Assembly: GCA_052388025.1 (NCBI GenBank)
Contig: JBQTIP010000302.1
Coordinates: 1 to 9,584 of the forward strand
Direction: 5' to 3'
Length of the DNA stretch: 9,584 nt
Origin: JBQTIP01 sp052388025
GTDB taxonomy: Bacteria > Actinomycetota > UBA4738 > HRBIN12
The notes beneath the pieces are model-generated. The model did not search any database. It was not told where the DNA came from and was given only the letters and a program-made list of their open reading frames with translations. Positions 5,695 to 9,584 of the stretch are shown one piece after another. Position 1 is the first letter of the stretch. Every line of letters starts with the position of its first letter. The position numbers and the translations under genes are program-made.

Positions 5695-6770
5695 CCGACC
5701 GCTCCCATCTCCCTCAACGTCTCTCGGATCAGCTCATGGGGCACCCCGTCCACGACCTTCGGCGACCCCACGTCCTCCAGCAGGACGAAGCGCACCCCGC
5801 GACGGTACTTCTTGTCCAGCCGGAGGGCGGCGAGGATCTGGTCGATCGCCGGCAGCGCGCCGTCCGGCTCGAGTCCGAGCGAGGACAGGAGGCGCGAGTG
5901 TCGCGTGGCGAGCCCCGCCGGCGCCGCATCCATCGCCTCGGCAAGGCGCGCCGCGAACACCATCCCGACCGCGACGGCCTCGCCGTGAGACCGGCCGGCG
6001 AACGAGTCGAGCCGTTCGAGAGCGTGCCCGAGCGTGTGCCCGTAGTTCAGGACCAATCGGACCCCCGAGTCTCGCTCGTCGCCCCCCACGATCCGCGCCT
6101 TCGCCCGGACGCACCGCGCGACGAGGTCCTCCATCACGCCCGGTTCCCTTGCGAGCACGACCGGTAGGTTCCGTTCCAGGAGATCCAGCAGCGAGGGATC
6201 GAGCGTGAGCGCGTACTTCGCAACCTCCGCGAGGCCCGAGCGGAAGTCGCGATCCGGAAGCGAAGCGAGCGTGGTCACGTCGGCGAGGACGGCGACCGGC
6301 TGGTAGAAGGCCCCCACCAGGTTCTTCCCCTCCGGGAGGTTCACCCCCGTCTTGCCGCCGATGGCCGCGTCGACCTGGGCCGTGAGCGTCGTGGGCACCT
6401 GGACGAAGGGCACCCCCCGCATGTACGTGGCCGCCACGAACCCGGCGAGGTCCCCGACCGCGCCTCCTCCCAGGGCCACAACGACGTCGTCGCGGTGCGC
6501 CTCCTGGGTCGCGAGCTGGCGGCACAGCGCGGAGCTCACCTGAAGGCTCTTGGCCTCCTCTCCCACCGGAACACCCATGAACACGGGAGCGAGCGAGCGA
6601 CTCCGGAGGCTCTCCGACAGCGGCTCCAGCCACTCGGCCGAGACCGTCTTGTCGCTCACGATGAAGGCCTGCTCCGCCCCCGGGAGCTCGGGCAGGTGCT
6701 CGGCGGCTCGTTCGATCACGCCGGCGCCGATCACGACGTCGTAGGTCCGCTCCTGCAGCCGGACCGTCAC
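5691..6770 (-). CDS. aroB: 3-dehydroquinate synthase
   Basis: AroB cyclises DAHP to 3-dehydroquinate using NAD and a divalent metal. The 359-residue length is normal. The NAD-binding segment is ALGGGAVGDLAGFVAATYMRG (about 99-119), followed by PTTLTAQVDAAIGGKTGVN (about 126-144). The three metal ligands are E182 (GLAEVAKYAL), H245 (LNYGHTLGHALE) and H262 (SHGEAVAVGM). K140 and K149 (GKNLVGAF) are in their usual places. I chose GTG at 6770-6768, which overlaps the aroK stop as GTGA and gives the expected N-terminus VTVRLQERTYDVVIGAG. A much longer open frame to 7463 exists, but it reads aroK out of frame. The stop overlaps aroQ by four bases. Confidence 0.97.
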   Translation of the reverse strand: MTVRLQERTYDVVIGAGVIERAAEHLPELPGAEQAFIVSDKTVSAEWLEPLSESLRSRSLAPVFMGVPVGEEAKSLQVSSALCRQLATQEAHRDDVVVALGGGAVGDLAGFVAATYMRGVPFVQVPTTLTAQVDAAIGGKTGVNLPEGKNLVGAFYQPVAVLADVTTLASLPDRDFRSGLAEVAKYALTLDPSLLDLLERNLPVVLAREPGVMEDLVARCVRAKARIVGGDERDSGVRLVLNYGHTLGHALERLDSFAGRSHGEAVAVGMVFAARLAEAMDAAPAGLATRHSRLLSSLGLEPDGALPAIDQILAALRLDKKYRRGVRFVLLEDVGSPKVVDGVPHELIRETLREMGAVG

Positions 6771-7264
6771 GCGGACCAACGGAGCTCCTCCTCGATCGCC
6801 CGGGCCACTTCGGGGGGCGACCCGCTCGCGTCTACCACGTGAGCGGCGAACTCGCGGTAGAGCGGTTCGCGTTCCACTAGCAGCCTCTCCAGATCCCCGT
6901 CCTCGTGGATGAGGGGCCGGTCGGCCCCCGGGGTCACACGGGTCCGGAGCTCCTCGAGCGGCACATGAAGGAACACTACGGCGCCGGTCGCGCGGAGCGT
7001 AACGCGGTTGGCGGGCTCGAGCACGATGCCCCCGCCACACGCGATGACCGCCGGATCGCTGGATGCAGCCTTGGTGAGTGCGGCGGCCTCGAGCTCCCGG
7101 AAGCGCCGCTCCCCCTCCTCGGCGAAGATCCCGGCGACGGACTTCCCGGTCGCCTCCTCGATGCCGGCGTCCAGGTCGATGAACGGGACCCGTAGCCGCT
7201 GCGCCAGCTCGGCGCCCACCGTGGACTTCCCCGATCCCGGCATCCCGACGAGGTAGACGATCAT
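6767..7264 (-). CDS. aroK: Shikimate kinase
   Basis: Phosphorylates shikimate to shikimate-3-phosphate with ATP. The 165-residue P-loop kinase carries Walker A GMPGSGKST (7-15), the shikimate contacts D32 (IDLD) and R56 (GERRFRELE), the glycine-rich ACGGGIV (76-81) and the lid arginine R116 in DRPLI. REPLYREFA (132-140) is the usual ATP-side element. The ATG at 7264-7262 overlaps the aroC stop as ATGA, and its TGA overlaps the aroB GTG, so translation is coupled to both neighbours. Nothing unusual is seen. Confidence 0.97.
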   Translation of the reverse strand: MIVYLVGMPGSGKSTVGAELAQRLRVPFIDLDAGIEEATGKSVAGIFAEEGERRFRELEAAALTKAASSDPAVIACGGGIVLEPANRVTLRATGAVVFLHVPLEELRTRVTPGADRPLIHEDGDLERLLVEREPLYREFAAHVVDASGSPPEVARAIEEELRWSA

Positions 7265-8415
7265 GGAACGGTCTCGAGGAAGGCCTCGAGGTTGCGCCGG
7301 GTCTCCGGGAGGGAATCGCCGCCGAACTTCTCCAGAACCGCCTGGGCCAGGACGAAGGCGACCGCAGCCTCCCCCACCACGCCGCCGGCCGGCACCGCGC
7401 AGACGTCGGTCCGCTGGTTGATGGCGACGGCCGGGCTCCCCGTCGCCAGGTCGACGGTGGCAAGCGGTTTCGGGACGGTGGAGAAGGGCTTCATCGCGGC
7501 GCGAACTCGGATCGTCTGTCCCGTGCTCATCCCGCCCTCGATGCCGCCGGCCCGGGCCGTCTTGCGAGCCAGGCGACCCCCGACGCTAACGATCTCGTCG
7601 TGGGCCTTGGAGCCGGCCTTTGCGGAGGCCCGGAACCCGTCACCCACCTCGACACCCTTCACGGACTGGATGCTCATGAGCGAGAGCGCCAAGCGAGCAT
7701 CAAGCTTGCGGTCGTACTGGACGTGGGAGCCGAGCCCGGGGGGCACGCCGTAGGCGAGCACCTCGAAGACCCCGCCCAGCGTGTCGCGGCTCCTCCGCAC
7801 CTCGTCGATCTCGGCGAGCATCCGGGCCGCGGCGGCCTCGTCGAGGCACCGCACCGGGGAGGCGTCGATCGCCTCGAGGTCCTCGAGGGTGGGGGTCCGC
7901 AAGCCGGCGCGCAAGGTGACCCTGCCGATCCTCACGACGTGCGAGATGACGCGCACGCCGAGCTCCGCCAGGAACATCTTGCAGAAGAAACCCACGGCGA
8001 CGCGCGCCGTGGTCTCCCGTGCGCTCGCCCGCTCCAGCACGTTGCGGACGTCGTCGAAGCCGTACTTCATGACACCGGCGAGGTCCGCGTGGCCCGGCCG
8101 CGGTCGGGTCAGGCGATCGGCCGGGTCGGGCTCGCCCTCGATCCCCATGAGGTCGCGGTACTTCTCCTCCCATTCACTGTTCTCGATCGTGACGGCGATC
8201 GGGCTGCCGAGCGTTCGGCCGTGCCGCACGCCGGAGAGGATCTCCGTGCGGTCAGCCTCGAGCTTCTGGCGGCCGCTGCGGCCGTATCCGTGGCGCCTGC
8301 GGGCGAGCTCCGCCGCAAGCTCCTTGGGCGAGACGGGGACCCCCGCGGGCAGGCCCTCCAGGACGGCGACGAGCGCCTTCCCGTGCGATTCACCGGCCGT
8401 GAGCAGCCGCAACAT
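7261..8415 (-). CDS. aroC: Chorismate synthase
   Basis: AroC converts 5-enolpyruvylshikimate-3-phosphate to chorismate using reduced FMN; chorismate feeds aromatic amino acids, folate and quinones. The 384-residue protein shows the family signatures: GESHG (8-12, with H11), RRRHGYGRSGRQ (39-50), RPRPGHAD (104-111, with H109), RASARETTARVAVG (129-142), GGIEGGMSTGQ (290-300) and QRTDVCAVPA (334-343). The ATG at 8415 gives the canonical MLRLLTAGESHG start. GGAG lies only two bases before it, too close for a normal Shine-Dalgarno, and a -10 box ends six bases upstream, so a leaderless mRNA is likely. First gene of the aro operon; the pathway gene aroA is not in the window. Confidence 0.98.
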   Translation of the reverse strand: MLRLLTAGESHGKALVAVLEGLPAGVPVSPKELAAELARRRHGYGRSGRQKLEADRTEILSGVRHGRTLGSPIAVTIENSEWEEKYRDLMGIEGEPDPADRLTRPRPGHADLAGVMKYGFDDVRNVLERASARETTARVAVGFFCKMFLAELGVRVISHVVRIGRVTLRAGLRTPTLEDLEAIDASPVRCLDEAAAARMLAEIDEVRRSRDTLGGVFEVLAYGVPPGLGSHVQYDRKLDARLALSLMSIQSVKGVEVGDGFRASAKAGSKAHDEIVSVGGRLARKTARAGGIEGGMSTGQTIRVRAAMKPFSTVPKPLATVDLATGSPAVAINQRTDVCAVPAGGVVGEAAVAFVLAQAVLEKFGGDSLPETRRNLEAFLETVP

Positions 8416-8421
8416 GGCTCC

Positions 8422-8427
8422 ATGATA
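8422..8427 (-). promoter_or_regulatory. -10 box of a probable leaderless aroC promoter
   Basis: TATCAT on the minus strand matches TATAAT at five of six positions. It is separated from the aroC ATG only by GGAGCC (6 bases), so transcription would begin at or next to the A of ATG. That geometry (TAnnnT about seven bases before the start codon) is characteristic of leaderless genes in Actinobacteria. There is no recognisable -35 at 16-18 bases (GGCACT is nearest). The upstream gene's terminator at 8476-8506 supports a separate promoter here. Confidence 0.55.
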
Positions 8428-8475
8428 GGGGCGCCCGGGGAGCGAGTGCCGGATTCTGGGGCCGACAGAATGGCG

Positions 8476-8506
8476 GAGGGCGGTCCCATGAGACGGGACC
8501 GCCCTC
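8476..8506 (-). terminator. Hairpin terminator of the pilus operon
   Basis: GAGGGCGGTCCC and GGGACCGCCCTC form a perfect 12-base-pair stem around a seven-base loop (8488-8494). It lies 58 bases after the stop of the PilP-like gene and upstream of the aroC promoter. No T tract follows on the minus strand (CGCCATTCTG), so it belongs to the GC-rich, tail-less type. Because it is symmetrical it could also act on the other strand, but no plus-strand gene ends nearby. Confidence 0.75.
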
Positions 8507-8536
8507 GCGAACCGGCGACCGCTCCCCCCGTGCGCG

Positions 8537-8550
8537 GACCGCCGGCGGTC
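8537..8550. repeat. 14-base perfect palindrome after the PilP-like gene
   Basis: GACCGCCGGCGGTC is a perfect palindrome starting 13 bases beyond the PilP-like stop codon. It could fold into a short hairpin (GACCG/CGGTC) as a first part of a tandem terminator with 8476-8506, which contains a related GGACCGCC. An operator role cannot be excluded but has no other support. Confidence 0.45.
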
Positions 8551-8563
8551 TCCCCGGATCAGA

Positions 8564-9133
8564 TCACTTCTGCGGGTTCACGCAAAGCGTGAAGTCCTCG
8601 CCTTCCCCCGACACGAAGTCGGCGCAGTCGCCGCTGATCGAGGTCAGTCGGAACCCGTCGTCGAACGACTCCCCCTCGTCGACCGTGTAGACCGTCCCGT
8701 CGACCTCCACCTGTGCCTTCTGGACGCCGTTCGTGGTGAAGATGTCGAGGAGCACAACCGTGTGCCCGTCGACGGTGGCGCTGGAACCGCCGCCCGGGCT
8801 GGTCGGCTGCGTCGTCGGGCTCGTCGTCGGCGAGGTGGTGGTTGGCGGGGTGGTCGTGGGGCTGGCCCCGCCGCCCGGGGTCGGTGCGAGCTCGGGCGGG
8901 ATCGAGAACGGGTCTCGCCCGCCCAACACGGGCGGCGGGGTCTGGCGGGGCGTCGGGCTGGTGGAAACCGTAGGGGACGGAGCGACGGTCGGTGCGACCG
9001 ACGGCGTCGGCAGGGCCTGCTCTCCCTCGTCGCCCCCTCCGAAGAGGTTGAGGGCGAGGAAGACGGCAACCGCGACCCCCGCGATCACGCCGAGGATGAT
9101 CAGCGCGCGCTTGTCACGAGGCGTGAGCGGCAT
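8564..9133 (-). CDS. PilP-like type IV pilus accessory membrane protein
   Basis: The 189-residue protein has a short charged N-terminus (MPLTPRDKR), one transmembrane helix (about 10-31), a long Pro/Ser/Thr-rich linker (about 41-118) containing RDPFSIP (73-79), and a small globular C-terminal domain (about 120-187, VVLLDIFTTNGVQKAQVEVDGTVYTVDEGE...). The DPF motif before a compact beta-rich domain about building and holding a value is how PilP proteins look. In Gram-negative bacteria PilP links PilN-PilO to the PilQ secretin. Its place directly after pilO (four-base gap, SD GGAG nine bases before the ATG) supports a pilus role. C170 and C184 could form a disulfide outside the membrane. Family membership rests on context and motif rather than strong overall similarity. 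Confidence 0.7.
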   Translation of the reverse strand: MPLTPRDKRALIILGVIAGVAVAVFLALNLFGGGDEGEQALPTPSVAPTVAPSPTVSTSPTPRQTPPPVLGGRDPFSIPPELAPTPGGGASPTTTPPTTTSPTTSPTTQPTSPGGGSSATVDGHTVVLLDIFTTNGVQKAQVEVDGTVYTVDEGESFDDGFRLTSISGDCADFVSGEGEDFTLCVNPQK

Positions 9134-9137
9134 CCGC

Positions 9138-9584
9138 CTACGCTCCTTGCTCCGTCGGGGATCCGCTCGGGGTGGGCACGATCGTCTGTCCCGGGGATGG
9201 CGAGGCCGCCGGGACCGGCGGAGCCAGGCCGGCCCCCTGCGTCGGGCCCGGGAACGAGGCCGGACCGGCGCTCGAGTCGGTCGTGTAGAACTCGACCGTC
9301 ATCACGATGGTGAGCTCGAGCGGCTCGTCGGAGCCGCCGTCGCTGAAGTCCGGCCCCTGCGAGACATCGAACGTCATAACCTTCGCTGCCCTGGGAAGAG
9401 TCTCGAGCCGGAAGAGGAACTGGTCCAGCGAGAAGAACTCCCCGTTCAAGGTGATCTGCGTGGGGATGATCGAGAACTGCCCGGACGGGTCGGCGATCGG
9501 AGCCCCGGGGGCGATCTGGAAGAAGTCGATCCCGGAGCTCGCCGCGGCGTCTCGGAGCAGCCGGATCAGCGCCGGCAGGTCCGC
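9138..9584 (-). CDS. pilO: Type IV pilus inner-membrane platform protein PilO, C-terminal part
   Basis: Only the last 148 residues are inside the window; the start lies beyond 9584. PilO pairs with PilN under the pilus motor platform. The fragment opens with ADLPALIRLLRDAAASSGID and continues to ITLNGEFFSLDQFLFRLETLPRAAKV and LELTIVMTVEFYTTD. This is the PilO ferredoxin-like core: an LP..L..L...A..SG helix, G-F-L..F...L..LPR, then a beta strand with an aromatic end. The usual N-terminal helix and coiled coil must be upstream. The last 45 residues (from about 104) form a Pro/Ser/Gly-rich tail not typical of PilO. An apparent start at 9449 is an internal TTG codon, not the gene start. Confidence 0.85.
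   Translation of the reverse strand, partial: ADLPALIRLLRDAAASSGIDFFQIAPGAPIADPSGQFSIIPTQITLNGEFFSLDQFLFRLETLPRAAKVMTFDVSQGPDFSDGGSDEPLELTIVMTVEFYTTDSSAGPASFPGPTQGAGLAPPVPAASPSPGQTIVPTPSGSPTEQGA

Noticed and set aside
6768..7463. N-terminal extension of aroB giving a 590-residue protein
   Set aside because: The extra sequence is Arg/Pro-rich, reads aroK and aroC out of frame, and the GTG at 6770 gives a standard 359-residue AroB.

Overview
This window looks like a stretch of housekeeping chromosome from a high-GC bacterium, most likely an uncultured member of the Actinomycetota. That is inferred from strongly GC-biased third positions, GTG starts, a 'pil - aroC-aroK-aroB-aroQ - pepP - efp - nusB - pyrR-pyrB' gene order, and GC-rich hairpins without U tracts. 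I could not identify the species. Almost everything is on the minus strand, so transcription runs from high to low coordinates. Only a small tatA gene is on the plus strand.

From right to left: (1) 8564-9584 is the tail of a type IV pilus assembly operon, with the end of pilO and a PilP-like membrane protein, closed by a strong hairpin (8476-8506). (2) 3228-8415 is one tightly packed operon, aroC, aroK, aroB, aroQ, an M24 peptidase (YqhT/PepP type), efp and nusB. Neighbouring genes overlap by exactly four bases five times in a row, then by a 3-base gap. The first four genes supply shikimate-pathway steps leading to chorismate; efp and nusB serve translation and rRNA transcription. The aroC promoter appears to give a leaderless mRNA. 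(3) 3040-3231 is tatA, convergent with nusB. Both stop codons lie within one perfect hairpin. (4) 1645-2931 is a secreted Asp-box (BNR) beta-propeller protein, divergent from tatA. (5) 22-1631 is the start of the pyrimidine operon: a promoter, a PyrR-responsive leader with a 17-codon leader peptide and a terminator-like hairpin, pyrR, and pyrB. pyrB carries a one-base frameshift as given here. The 21 bases left of pyrB hold no supported gene; pyrC would be expected next but is not visible.

The most interesting parts are the pyr leader, which appears to combine a PyrR-binding loop, a translated leader ORF ending on the pyrR start codon and an attenuator; the peptidase gene, whose only well-placed start is CTG overlapping the aroQ stop; the pyrB frameshift; and the tatA/Asp-box insertion between nusB and pyrR. 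I saw no mobile element, CRISPR array, rRNA or tRNA. No gap longer than 300 bases lacks a gene.
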